Assembly: GCA_963854835.1 (NCBI GenBank) | Contig: OY978527.1 | Span: forward strand, 38,507,040-38,571,039 | Origin: Megamerina dolium | Taxonomy: Eukaryota; Arthropoda; Insecta; Diptera; Megamerinidae | DNA: 64,000 nucleotides | Direction of reading: 5' to 3' | Shown: one piece after another, positions 44,690 through 56,673 of the stretch | Position numbering within the stretch: position 1 is the stretch's first letter | Layout of the letters: every line of letters begins with the position of its first letter | Program-made: the position numbers and the translations under genes | Notes under the pieces: generated by a model | Told to the model about the DNA's origin: nothing | What the model saw: only the letters and a program-made list of their open reading frames with translations | Databases searched by the model: none

Positions 44690-45080
44690 TCTGGTTGAGC
44701 CCTGCTTATGGAATGGGATGAATTAGGAAGCCATTTTCTTCCATTAATTTTTCCGCTTTGCGGATGAAGTTGAGAATGTCCATCGCAGAGATATTTTTTA
44801 TTTCTTTCGGTTCCAGTAGATCTCGGTGAAAATAATGAAGCCTAGTTGTAGTCAAAGCAATACAGTTACACAGTATGTGCTCTGTGGTCTCGTCCTTTTC
44901 TAGACAGAGTCTCTGCACTCTGCATCATCCCGAAGATGGATTTTAGTGAGATGGTACTTCAGGTAATAATGACCTGAGAGGAATCCTACCAGTTTGCTAA
45001 TATCTGCTTTGCTTATTTTGCGCAGTTCCCTATTGTAGGTATATGGTCGTACCAATAAGAGATATTGAGGTTATGTTCCC
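44690..45080 (-). mobile_element. LOA/R1-type LINE 3'-end fragment, opposite strand
   Basis: Minus-strand reading gives ISKADISKLVGFLSGHYYLKY, split by frame into KLVGFLSGHYYLKYHLTKIH and LCLEKDETTEHILCNCIAL, the C-terminal Cys/His region of LOA/R1-group ORF2. A frameshift lies near 44918. The 3' boundary is unclear. Confidence 0.62.
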
Positions 45081-46346
45081 AGTTATGAATTTTGGATTTA
45101 GTCTGTCAGTGTAATAAATATTTAGTCTTATATAGGTCTGTGGAATCGACAGGCGATAAATTATTCATGTTGTCTATTGCATGCTGTAAATATTTTAGAT
45201 ATTTTTCAGAGAACTGTTATACATACTAGTCTAAGTTGTCTAAGGAAGGACTTATAATATTTTATTTTTTATTGTTTATTTATAATATTTCATGTTGAAT
45301 TTGTACATCAGCTTTTTCATCAAGCCACTAGTCAGCTTTTGTTGTCAGTATGCATATGGCATTGACTCTTTGGTTGCTGCATGTCCATACTCAAACTAGT
45401 TGCATCAACTATTGATTTTTTTTGTGCCACAAATATTCCATTTGGAATGCTATAATACCCCATATTTCAGATTGTCTACTCCACTCCTCAAGTTTATAAC
45501 ATATGTGTACGTTTATTTACTCATATTGCCACACTGTACAAGACTTTTGGACAACGTACACATATAAGCATATATACAAACATTCATTACCAATTCCGGA
45601 AATTGCCTTTTCAAGTTTGCCTCCTTCTGTCATTGGTAGTCGCATAAAATCACATTTTAAGTAGTCTTTCCTCATTCGTGACGGAAATCGAGAAGAAAAT
45701 ACTCATATGTCAGACTATAAACACGGATGTAGACATTCGTGACTTTTTTATTGTTGGCTTACCATACCGCAAAAGTAATTTTACTTGTATGTACTTGAAC
45801 AATTTTGACGTTCTATATTGACAAGACAAGCCGATGAAATTGATAAGCCAAGTTAGATTGGTTGCACGAAACGAATAGAATAAGAACAAGGCATAGTAAT
45901 TTGTATGTAATATTTTCAGAAAATTCATAATTTCCGATTGATATTTGTCAAAAGCTCAGTAAATTTATTTATTTGAATGAAATAATCTAAATTTTGTCTG
46001 TATAAAGATTGTCTAAATTTCGCCTTATCTGTATTTCATTACGTCTTCATATAAAAGCTCCGTTTTCAATTTACTTTACATTATGAAATTGATGAACGGT
46101 TATTCTTTTCATATTTTTGTTTGATATAAAATATTATATTTTATGTTTATGTTTTATATTTTATATATTTTTACCTCTTGAGTTGTTTTACAATTAATTT
46201 TCAATTAATTCAATTTACTTCTGCTACTTCTTCATTATTCTCATTTGATTTTCAGCTATGATTATTTTTCTTCTCTGTGTGCAAATCAATCAAATTTATT
46301 TCATGCGTTCTTCTTTTATGGAAGTAATTTTTATAATTCTTTTTTT
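45081..46346. other. AT-rich spacer
   Basis: No feature recognised. Confidence 0.4.
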
Positions 46347-47903
46347 TATACCCTGCATAATGCAATATGCATGGTATATTCATTTCGGTCAGATGTTTGT
46401 GTCCACTTGAAGGAATCTCCGGAGATATAGACATGGATATATATTCTTGATCAGCGTCGATTAAATTTTCGATTTAACGATGTCCGTCCGTCCGTCCGTC
46501 CGTCCGTCTGTCTGTCACCTGGCTGGTTCGCACGATAACTTGAGTAAATATTGAGCTATTTCGATGAAATTTGGCATAAGTAATCTATGATCCAAGGGTA
46601 CGGAGGGGATTGATATTGGGCATGATCGGTCAATAACCACGCCCACACCAAGCATTCAAAGCGACTAACCTCGAAATTTTCAAAAACTTTAACTTGCTAT
46701 AACTCACACAATATACCACTTGGGACAACAATATTTTGCACATAGAGTTATATTATACTACTACTACCTACTTTCTAGCGTAGCTCCCATACAAAGTGTC
46801 TGTACTTCTTTTAAATTGAAACTGCTGTAACTTCTACAATCTTCTGTCTAGAATAACCATAATTGACACTTAAATTAATATCGTAGTCGGAAATAATCTG
46901 GCAGAAAATCAGTGTGCCACGCCCACTCTTTCATGAGTCTCCCATACAAAGTTAAGGGAATTAAACTAAAACTTTTAAGCTCCATAACTTACAAAATATT
47001 TAGCGTAGGACAACGAGATTTAAGGTGTGGATTAGTATTGTACGAGCAACTAGGCTCACAGAAAATGGGCGCACCACGTCCAGTGTTTATCGTAGCCCCC
47101 ATACAAATTTTAAATTGAAACAGCTGTAACTTCGGCAATCTTCTGTCTAGAATAACCATAATTGACACTTAAATTAATATCGTAGTCGGCAAAAATCTGG
47201 CAGAAAATCAGTGTGCCACGCCCACTCCTTCATGGGTCTCCCATACAAAGTCGAGTGAATTAAACTAAAATTTTAAGCTCCATAGCTTACAAACCATTTA
47301 GCCTAGGACAACGAGACTTAGGGTATGGATTAGTATTGTACGAGCAACTAGGCTCACAGAAAATGGGCGCACCACGCCCAGTGTTTATCGTAGCCCCCAT
47401 ACAAATTTTAAATTGAAACAGCTGTAACTTAGGCAATCTTATGTCTACAATAACCATAATTGACCCTTAAATTAATATCGTAGTCGGAAATAATCTGGCG
47501 AAAAATCTGCGTACCACGCCCACTTCTTATTGGGGCTCCCATACAAAGTTGAGGAAATTAAACAAAAATGTTAACCACCATAACTTAGAAACTATTCAAC
47601 GTAGGACACCAAATTTAAGGTGTGGATTAACATTGAAAAATTAATTGGATTTACTAGAAAGTGGTAAGCCACGCCCACTTTTTATATAGCTCCCATACTA
47701 AGCCCCGGAATTATTTTAAAATCCTTTTACTTCGTCAAAGTCAACCATATTTCGGGTGTAAATTAGTAGTATATGCAAAAATTGTTTCTCGAAAAGTGGA
47801 AATAAAAGAAAAGTTGGATATTCGAGTAAACTTTTTATATATAAATCTACATATGCAGGGTATAGTTTGGTCGGCCCCAGCCGACTGTAAGGAGATTTTT
47901 TTA
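46347..47903 (+). repeat. mini-me-like repeat M3
   Basis: Plus strand. Begins TATACCCTGCATAATGCA, then TCCGGAGATATAGACATGGA, the core TGATCAGCGTCGATTAAATT, a GTCC/GTCT array (46482-46515), and CACGCCCACACCAAGCATTC. A tandem array follows, with AATCAGTGTGCCACGCCCAC at about 46908 and 47207 (299 bp apart). The end is GTCGGCCCCAGCCGACTG. It is inserted after an oligo-T run. No ORF is supported. Confidence 0.85.
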
Positions 47904-49006
47904 TTTCACTTTGCTACAATTTACTCAACTCAATAAAGATATTTTTTCAAGTTGTATTTGTTTGATTGTACTCTTGTAAAATTATTACAATTATATTGCT
48001 ATTTCTGCTGTACTGTATTTCTTAGTATTTCAATCAGGCAAACAACTCTGCTTTTGTACTCTTGCAATTGGGTAAAATTCAAAAATTTACGTCCACTTAG
48101 GAAGTATAAAGTATAAAGTATAAAGTATCTTAATGGTGTGATTTAGGTGAAAATAAAATAATAATAGAAACAATAAGTGGTCCACGAGTTAACCATTTCA
48201 TGTTGTTCAAATTTTAACTGTTTCTAATGATGCTTAAAACGTATGCATGGATGGGATCAATTCTCTTTTCGTAATCCAAAATCACTCTAAATATTGCGTT
48301 TACTTCAGTTGGTATTTTCTACTAGTATAGTATAGTTAGAGCATCTCAAAACATTATTAACAAAAAAAAAAAAAATTAATTTCTCTTAATCACTACAAAA
48401 CCATATCCTTTTTGTGGCAACTCAAAGAATTAAAGAGTTTGTGCCATTTCAAAGAAATGCAAATGAGCTAAGCATAGAGTCATTTTCACAAATATAAAAT
48501 ATACAATATACTCATGTGCTTGCATATTTACAACAAAAAACAAGCGCATTATAGGAGTCATGTATACAACATTAAATTCATTTAAGGACTATCCTTGAAG
48601 CAGAACTTGAATGTGTAGATGCGCTTTGTAAGCATAAGGGTTGCTCTTGTTTGTTCCAGAGAAGTTCAAATGGCTGTAATCTTTACATATAGACACGAAT
48701 TTTTGTCATTTCTTCTCCTTTTCGTTTTTTTTTTCTCCACATTCTTCTTCTTTGTTCCTATCTCTCTGTTACTGCATTAATTGTATTAATTAGCATATTA
48801 TAGTATACATATGCCTAGTGATGATGCAATATATTTAGTTATTGCGACCTTTAACTTCATTGCGCATTTTTCTGTCTACATATACATGTTGTTTTTAAAT
48901 TACAATGAAATACATAAAAATTGTTGGCCAAATGTTTTAATCTGTTGGTTTGGTTCATCTAATTAATTTTCTCCTTTCTCCTTCTTTCTCTTCTTATCCA
49001 CTCCAG
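47904..49006. other. AT-rich DNA, probably intron upstream of the 49 kb exon
   Basis: No coding sequence. The last 45 bases form a long CT-rich tract (TTTCTCCTTCTTTCTCTTC) ending in CCACTCCAG, an excellent 3' splice site. Confidence 0.45.
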
Positions 49007-49172
49007 TGAATGGTTGCTTCTATTATGGAGAATGAAATATTTCGGTTATTATGTTGCATGTGGCTGTTATTTTGCATTGTGTTCGATGAGAAATTAATAG
49101 TAGTCAAAGCAAGCTATTTATTATGCTATGCCCCAAAATTGGTTTTCTCAATCGGATTGGGACTTGGGGTCG
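49007..49172 (+). CDS. candidate host exon with start codon and signal-peptide-like N-terminus
   Basis: A 166 nt candidate exon. The acceptor is a long CT tract ending CCACTCCAG (AG at 49005-49006). A TGA (49007-49009) directly precedes an in-frame ATG at 49010. The frame is open for 54 codons to the donor GTCG/GTGAGTT (GT at 49173-49174), in phase 1; the other two frames have stops. The peptide starts MVASIMENEIFRLLCCMWLL and has a strongly hydrophobic stretch at residues ~11-25, consistent with a signal peptide or anchor of a secreted or surface protein. This implies an upstream non-coding exon. The downstream exon was not found. I cannot name the gene. Confidence 0.5.
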
Positions 49173-49179
49173 GTGAGTT
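49173..49179 (+). promoter_or_regulatory. 5' splice donor duplicated by RTE insertion
   Basis: The motif GTCGGTGAGTT occurs at 49169-49179 and again at 49734-49744, on either side of RTE copy C. It is the LINE's target duplication, so the predicted donor GTGAGT now exists twice. Confidence 0.55.
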
Positions 49180-49733
49180 ACTTACTTACTTATGTGGCCA
49201 AATACAACCGAATATCGATTTAGGCCGAATATAACATGCTTCGCCAGCCATCTCTGTTCTTCGCTAGCTGGCGCCAGTTAGAAATTCCAAGCGCCGTCAG
49301 GTTCTCCAGAAGTTGGTCTTTCCACCGGTGGTGAGGTCTTCCTCTTCTGCGTCGTCCTCCAGCGGGCTCCGAATATAACACCTTCTTAGCTGGAGCGTCT
49401 TCTTCCATTCGCTCGACATGACCTAGCCAGCGCAGCCGCTGCGCTTTACTATGTCAATATCGGCATACAGCTCGTACAGTTCATGGTTGTACCTTATTCG
49501 GTACTCGCCATCAACGCAAATAGGTCCAAAGATCTTGCGTAGGACTTTTCTCTCGAAAACTCCAAGCATTCGCTCATCCGAGGTGGAAATTGTCCAGGCT
49601 TCAGCGCCATATGTTAGGACAGGCATGATGAGAGATTTGTAGAGTGTAGTTTTCATTCTTCGAGAGAGGGCTCGACTTCTCAATTTCTTACTTAGCCCAA
49701 AGTAGCATCTGTTTGCAAGAGTGATTCTTCGGA
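49180..49733 (-). mobile_element. RTE-like LINE copy C, strongly 5'-truncated
   Basis: Minus-strand copy with only the last ~170 codons of the RT ORF (RITLANRCYFG region, LTYGAEAWTISTSDERMLG, RWLGHVERMEEDAPAKKVLY split by a small deletion near 49441) and the 3' UTR with TAAG repeats. The 11 bp target duplication GTCGGTGAGTT coincides with the candidate splice donor. Confidence 0.88.
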
Positions 49734-49744
49734 GTCGGTGAGTT

Positions 49745-51399
49745 GGGAGCGAAAAATATTTCTCAATAAAAACTATGCGGTCCTAGAATATAATAGTACG
49801 AGTATTTCCCAAGCATACTGGTAATCTAATATTTTTATCAAATGTTAAGCCAATAGAAGTCAGTTGTAAAAACCCTCCCGAAATATAGAGTATGGTATGT
49901 AGATAAAGATGGTTTACCGTCACAAAAATGATTCTTCTATGATTAATAAGTTTTCCATATACATAAAACAGAATGAACATTAAATTAAAAAGGTGCTATA
50001 ATAATATGTATTTTTAGCGACGCTAAAATGTCCTTGGTAGATAAGTTTTTGTTTGTATCACTCTTGGTTGGACTGTTCTCGTCATTTAAATGTGCTGGCA
50101 TATGATAGTGGTCTGACAAAATCAAGTGTCCATCAAGTGTATATTTCTGCTATAAATGCTAATGCTTATTTTCCACCTTTAGTGATTTTATTGTAAAATT
50201 TTATAGTTTTCCTTTTCCTTTTAGTTTGTTCTAGTTTGTGCTACAAAGTGGTAGTGATGGCATAAGAAAAGCCTTTCCTTGACGATTAATTCACGGCTTT
50301 GCTACGTTCGTGACCATTGACCTCTAATAACTAATTAATTAACTAAATTGCCTTAAGTGTTTCATTAGGTGTTGTTGCACTCATAAATGGGTGAAGAAGA
50401 TTGCCACTATATTAATTGTTTTATAATGAAGCAATAAATTAATCTGAAGCTGATTATATTTTAATGAATTATAGGTGCTTATCCAAAAAATACCAATTAA
50501 ATATTTTATACGTATTGAGTCTTAAGCACTAGAGTAATTCATATACTCATACTCACATATTTATGGAAATAGAAATGAAAAATCTTCAGATACGAAGGAA
50601 ACCATAGAAACTAGATGTTCAAAGAAAGTAAATGTGAATAAGATTAGAGGATCCAATTTCCTATATTGGGTTAGATATCGGCTTGAATTTATTACATTTT
50701 CAATTTTCTGAAACACAATACTATGTGCCATGAATTTCAATGTAAAACATTTTTTTTCACAAAATCTAATTTGTACTGTTTGAATTAAAAATGAATACAT
50801 AAGTGAATCTATATAATCAACTTTGATAAATAGTGGTATGTGGTTTATTGACACTTTCCGTCAATGATTTTTATTTCAACTGTTCTGTCGGACGTCTCTA
50901 TATATTCCCTTTCTTCCCTATTTTTGAATAATCGTATTAAATAAATTTAACCAACCAACCTCTTTTATTTCATTTTACTAGCATTTCATTACAATTCATC
51001 GCCATTCATTTCAATTGATTACAATTCAATAAATTCAAATGATACATACATACGATATGTACTTTTATGATTACCATGGGCAGCGTATATGCATAAATGG
51101 CTACATGAATTAACATCGAAGGAATTGATCTTAAATGAATTAATATCGAAAAATTTTTGCAATATTATCGAAAAGTTTTTTCACTTTTTCGACAAAATTT
51201 GAAAAGGAAATTGAAGAAATTTTATTTTCAATAATATTGCAAATGGTAATATTGACAAGTAATATTGAGATAAATGACATACAATTTTTGACAATAAATG
51301 ACAAGTACAATTTTTGGCAATTAAACTCTGAAAATAATATCCAGTATGTGAGCACCGGATGAATCATGCCAATAGACGACTTTATTGTTAAAATTGTCG
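49745..51399. other. AT-rich non-coding DNA, probably intron
   Basis: No exon recognised. Imperfect short inverted repeats near 51158-51245 (GCAATATTAT and ATAATATTGC) could fold but lack other support. Confidence 0.4.
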
Positions 51400-51612
51400 A
51401 TGATCTTTTAAGGCAGAATTATCGAATTTGAATAAGCAGCAGCCAAAAATGATTGGAGAAAAGCCACTTCATCTGGAAAAAGTTACTGCCTGATGTGCTA
51501 TGTGGTCCGGGTGATATTGGGCTGTATTGTTTGAAAGTGATCAAGGTCGAGTTGCAACAGTCGTCAGAAGACTCTATAGACGAATGATGTCAACAGATGT
51601 CAACTAGCCTGG
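51400..51612 (+). pseudogene. rosa-like mariner transposase remnant
   Basis: Plus-strand reading KQQPKMIGEKPLHLEKVTA, stop, CAMWSG matches the block NPQVIEERPLHPQKVTAWCA of the rosa-type copies, and the following RRLYRRMMSTDVN region aligns with their SERYGHMITDF segment. No TIRs or other blocks are visible. It is a third, much older or different rosa-related insertion. Confidence 0.6.
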
Positions 51613-51742
51613 TCGTTCAGATCGTATGATGGGTTATTTTCTTCTTCTTCTTAAGTGTTATTCGTGGTACAGAGCTTCGTAATAAAAATTTGCAAAATTT
51701 ACAATTTCAACTTTATAAGGACTAAAAATATTTTTCAGATAT

Positions 51743-51931
<189 letters not shown>

Positions 51932-51949
51932 CGTACAGTATACCGTCAT

Positions 51950-52398
51950 TCAATGTAATTGATTTGAATTCAATATATTCAAATGGTGCATAAGTGGTAG
52001 TATGGCTACTGTGAACAGGGGATATAAATACATATATGACTTCAGAAGCATATGTGTACGGGCGATTTACTACTGAATATTCCAGATGCATTTGCTACTG
52101 CGGAACATGCATATTTAATAGTCAATGGCTATTTTTTTGGCAATCTTTCAAAAAATGTCATTGGATTGGATGGCGTCTCGATTTCCAAATTCTCTTTACG
52201 TGCTGTACAATGTTATATATGTAAATAATATTGTATGTATAATAGTACCTACATAATAAAATGCATGCAAGGCAATTCTGTTAACCTACTGGCTTTTTTT
52301 AGTTATTACATTCAAATATATTGTCCATCAAATGTTTGCATTTCTTTTTTTTGGCACCTACAAAATTAAATTTCTGTAAAATATATGTTGTATGTATG

Positions 52399-52438
<40 letters not shown>

Positions 52439-52939
52439 GCATAATTCTTACATTTAATATCCAGGCCATATATTCAATGTCCAATTTTCTCGAAATGTAG
52501 TTTTTTATACCATCACCACCATTATCACCTCTCCCTCAATGAAAAGTAACGACATGCCTCTGATAAGAAATATCCCTTTTGTTGATGACCGCCGCAAATG
52601 AAATAAGGACCACGATTTACGAATATGCATCTGGAATGTCTAGTTCCTCTGTAGGGAAGGGGATTCTATATAGTTCTAAAAGAGCTGTATAGAAGCTGTG
52701 ATATTTATTGCAGTTGTCATGCGAAGAGGCATGAACTGGTATGTCTATTTGTAATCAGTAAGAGACTGCGACATCTTGTCTCACAGTTCACGTCTGTGAA
52801 CGGCTGGCAGCAATCCGTATTAAGGCAAAATTTTTTACGTACCATCAGTCTAATATGTGCCCACGCAATAATGGATAAGAATGACGATACGATCAAGAGA
52901 ACTTCTTTCAGCGCCACGAAGAAGTTTATGACCCCTGCC
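51950..52939. other. spacer with little recognisable content
   Basis: Apart from the TAAG array, no gene is supported. The last few hundred bases (52600-52939) may be very diverged RTE sequence. Confidence 0.35.
52401..52438. repeat. (TAAG)n microsatellite
   Basis: Nine to ten TAAG units. The unit equals the tail repeat of the RTE-like LINE, but no RTE 3' UTR is recognisable next to it, so descent from an RTE tail is only a possibility. Confidence 0.85.
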
Positions 52940-53641
52940 TCCGACACGGTAACAAAATCATGCCCAAAGGCGTTGAGTTGCTTAACAGAATGCACTAGCT
53001 CATAAGCAGAATATGATCGGCTGAAAGCATGCAAGGAGACCCAACAATTTGCTCCAATTACCGTGGAATAAGTCTTCTTACCATCGCATACAAGGTTCTA
53101 TTGAGCGTACCTATGTTCAACCAGCTGCAGACCTGATAAATCTACTATCGACCAGATTTTTACACTTCGTCAAAACCTGGAGAAGATCCAAAAGAAACAG
53201 ATTGACAGACACCATCTATTTGTTGATTATAAAGTTGCTTTCGACAGTCCGGTAAGAGATTCCGAGTTCCGTATTTCTGCGAAGTTCATTCGTCTCTGCA
53301 GAATGACACTGTATAACCCCCGTTGTATAGTGAAAATTGGGAATACCTTTTAATACCGAGCTGCTGATCTACGACATAATGGCACTATCTTGAACAAAAG
53401 TGTTCTGCGTATGTCGATGATATTGACATAATCGGCATGAACACTCGCCAGTGCAGCATTCCCTGAGTTGGGAAGCGAGTCACGTCAAATAGATTTTACG
53501 GTGAACGAGGGTAAGACGATATACCTATCGTCAACAAACAAAGAGTCCCGGCGTCTTGGACAGCATGTCGTTGTTGAAAACTACACGATTGAAGTAGTGA
53601 AGGATGTCTATCTTGAAACCAGCATTAATACCAGTGTTTAG
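52940..53641 (+). mobile_element. old RTE-like LINE copy, left part
   Basis: Plus-strand, heavily mutated RTE sequence. Recognisable are CTCATAAGCAGAATATGATC, SNYRGISLLTIAYKVLL, HLFVDYKVAFDSPVRD and, after frameshifts and small deletions, a YVDDIDIIGMNT block at the catalytic site, then KESRRLGQHVVVENYTIEVV. It stops in the GINSS region, where copy D begins in the opposite orientation. The matching downstream part seems to be at 56046-56235. Confidence 0.75.
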
Positions 53642-53652
53642 AGTGTTCAGGT

Positions 53653-55930
53653 ACTTACTTACTTATGTGGCCATAACAACCGAATATCGATTTAGGCCGA
53701 AAATAACATGCTTCGCCAGCCATCTCTGTTCTTCGCTAGCTGGCGCCAGTTAGAAATTCCAAGTGCCTTCAGGTTCTCCAGTACTTGGTCTTTCCACCGG
53801 AGGTTTGGTCTTCCTCTCTTGCGTCGTCCTCCAGCGGGTTCCGAATATAACACCTTCTTAGCTGGAGCGTGTTCTTCCATTCGCTCGACATGACCTAGCC
53901 AGCGCAGCCGCTGGAGTTTGATGGGCTTTACTATGTCAATATCGGCATACAGCTCGTACAGCTCATGGTTGTATCTTATCCGGTACTCGCCACCAACGCA
54001 AATAGGTCCAAAGATCCTGCGTAGGACTTTTCTCTCGAAAACTCCAAGTATTCGCTCATCCGAGGTGGAAATTGTCCAGGCTTCAGCGCCATATGTTAGG
54101 ACAGGCATGGTGAGAGACTTGTAGAGTGTAGTTTTGGTTCTTCGAGAGAGGGCTCGACTTCTCAATTGCTTACTCAGCCCAAAGTAACACCTGTTAGCAA
54201 GAGTTATCCTACGCATGATCTCCAAGCTGACGTCATTACTGCTGTTAATGCCGGTTCCAAGATAGACAAAGTCCCTTACTACTTCAAAAGCGTAGTTGTC
54301 AACAGTGACGTGCTGTCCAAGACGCCGGGACTCTTTGTTTGTTGACACTAGATACTTCGTCTTGCCCTCGTTCACCGTGAGACCCATCCGACGCGACTTT
54401 TGTTGAAGATAGTGCCATTATGTCGTAGATCAGCAGCTCGTATTATTTTCTCCATAATAAGATTGAAGAAGTCGCACGATAACGAATCACCTTGTCTGAA
54501 ACCCCGTTCGGTATTAAACGGTGCGGAGAGGTCCTTCCCAATTTTCACTGCACAACGGGACTTATGCAGTGTCATTCTACAAAGTCGAATGAGCTTTGCA
54601 GGAATACCGAACTCAGACATTGTTGCGTAGAGGTAATCCCTTACCGGACTGTCGAAAGCGGCTTTATAATCAACAAATAGGTGGTGTGTGTCGATCTGTT
54701 TTTCTTGGGTCTTCTCCAGGATTTGGCGCAGTGTGAAAATCTGGTCGATGGTGGATTTACCAGGTCTGAAGCCACACTGATACGGTCCAATCAGGTTGTT
54801 GAGCATAGGTTTCAACCTTTTACACAGTACGCTCGATAAAACCTTGTATGCGATACTCAGGAGACTTATTCCACGGTAGTTGGCGCAAATTGTGGGGTCT
54901 CCTTTTTTATGTACAGGACAGAGAACACTGAGCCTCCAATCATCAGGCATGCTTTCATCTGACCATATTCTGCTTATGAGCTGGTGCATGCGGGTGAGCA
55001 GCTCATCGCCTCCGGTCTTAAACAACTCGGCAGGCAGGCCATCAGCACCTGCAGCTTTGTTGTTCTTCAGCCTTAAAATGGCCGTTTCAACTTCGTCATA
55101 GTCGGGTCGTGGAATATCAACACCATCATCTGCAATTGGGGTTATCGGGCAATCTCCTCCACTGGCGGAATTGTTCGTAGCATCGCCATTCAGTAACGTG
55201 GAGAAGTGTTCCTTCCATAGGCTCAGTACACTCTGGACATCCGTAACCAGATTCCCATTTCCATCACGACAAGAAGAGGCTCCGGGATTTAAACCTCCAC
55301 TCAGGCGCTTGATCTTTTCAAAGAATTTTCGAGTCTCATTCTTGTCGGTACACATCTCTATCTCCTCACACTCGCGTCTTTCCAACTCCCTCTTCTTGCG
55401 CCTGAAAAGACGTCTCTCTGCACTTCTCTCTATACCGCTCCTTAACAGCTCGCGTTTGGCCTGCACGCAGGGTTTTTCTGTAGGCGGCGTCTTTCTCTGC
55501 GGTAGCGTCGCGACACTCCTGATCATACCACTTATTCCTCAGAGGCCGGTAGTAACCGATTACCTCCTCGGCAGCAGTAGTCATGGAGTGGGATATATGT
55601 GTCCACCGTGCGCATGTATCATCAAGTGGGGCAGTGTTCTGCATAAGCAGATCCGATAGTCGAGTGGAAAATGCATCTGCTGTCTCTGGTGATCGCAGCT
55701 TACTGACGTCGAGCTTTCTCTGTGTGGGACTTCTCTTGTTATTTGCGACACATAGGCGTGTGCGCACCTTAGCTGCAACAAGGTAGTGATCCGAGTCGAT
55801 GTTGGCACCACGGATCGATTTCACGTCGATCACACTGGAAGCATGCCTTCCGTCAATCACCACATGATCAATTTGGTTTCTTGTTCTTTGATCTGGAGAC
55901 AGCTATGTCGCTTTGTGGATGTCGAGAGAG
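53653..55930 (-). mobile_element. RTE-like LINE copy D, the longest copy
   Basis: Minus strand. The 3' TAAG tail begins at 53653 and the 5' truncation is at about 55930, next to a GA-rich stretch. It is the only copy that reaches into the APE-type endonuclease (NQIDHVVIDGRH and SDHYLVAAKVR). No convincing target duplication was found, perhaps because the flanks are rearranged. Confidence 0.85.
53692..55926 (-). pseudogene. RTE-like ORF (endonuclease C-terminus to RT end), catalytic site deleted
   Basis: Endonuclease end: HKAT-stop-LSPDQRTRNQIDHV (a TAG where Trp is expected), then SDHYLV. A frameshift lies between the endonuclease frame (55366-55863) and the next frame (54372-55526), which holds NNKAAGADGLPAELF, YRGISLLSIAYK, FVDYKAAFDS and GFRQGDSLSCDFF. 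A deletion of roughly 100 bp near 54397 removes the YADD block that is present in copy A, and shifts the frame. The C-terminal RT part continues in 53692-54387. It cannot encode an active enzyme. Confidence 0.85.
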
Positions 55931-55951
55931 AGAGAGAAAAAGAGAAAAAGA
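55921..55951. repeat. GA-rich stretch
   Basis: (GA)n grading into GAGAAAAA units, at the 5' end of RTE copy D. Confidence 0.7.
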
Positions 55952-56045
55952 GCAAAAATAGCGGACTGAATTAGAATTAAATTAGGGTTTCAAACCCAAG
56001 CAATCGAATAATATACAAATTCATGGGTACACAAATTCTTCTGGA

Positions 56046-56235
56046 GTAGACAACCAGTAATGATATCAGCCTGGAGAAACGAAAACCACACTCCACAAGT
56101 CTCCCTGTCCTTATATGTGGTGACGAAGCTTGGACAATTTCCACCTCACATAAGAGAATGCTCGGGGTTTTCGAGAGAAAAGTTCTACGAAAGATCTTTA
56201 AATTTATATGCGTTGGTGGCGACTTAGACTTAGAA
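56046..56235 (+). mobile_element. old RTE-like LINE copy, right part
   Basis: Plus-strand remnant: AACCAGTAATGATATCAGCC followed by blocks for TKTTLHKS, AWTISTS and LGVFERKVLRKIF. It begins almost exactly where the left part (53641) stops in the element's own order, which suggests one copy split by copy D plus about 100 bp of other sequence. Confidence 0.7.
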
Positions 56236-56673
56236 TATATGTATCGAATAATGTGATATTGAAAAAATATCGCTATTGAATTGTAAAGTATACTCATATC
56301 ATATTCATGCTGACAATACGTACGTTCAATATCAATGTTTTGTTCATTTGTTTGCCTTTTGCTAGCTATCATTGTCCATACACAATTCAGAAATTACCTA
56401 CAAGTTTAATCAGATATTATTGCATACGTAGGCACTTGTATTCAATAAAATTAACATGTCAATGTGTAAATGTTTGTATTTTCACTCGTTATTTAACAGC
56501 AGGTTATTTCAGTTTTAAATTACTTACAATTTACCTGTTTTTAATAGTGAAAGGTTACAAGAATGCGATTGTTCACATGCGAATGTATTCATAATGGCGA
56601 CCATAGGATGGCGAGAGACAGCAGTTTAATCATACATAGTGGATGACTGACCGCACCGTCAAATGGTAGTGTT

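Noticed and set aside
51158..51245. microRNA-like hairpin
   Set aside because: The inverted segments are short, AT-only and separated by a ~58 bp loop; no arm conservation can be shown.
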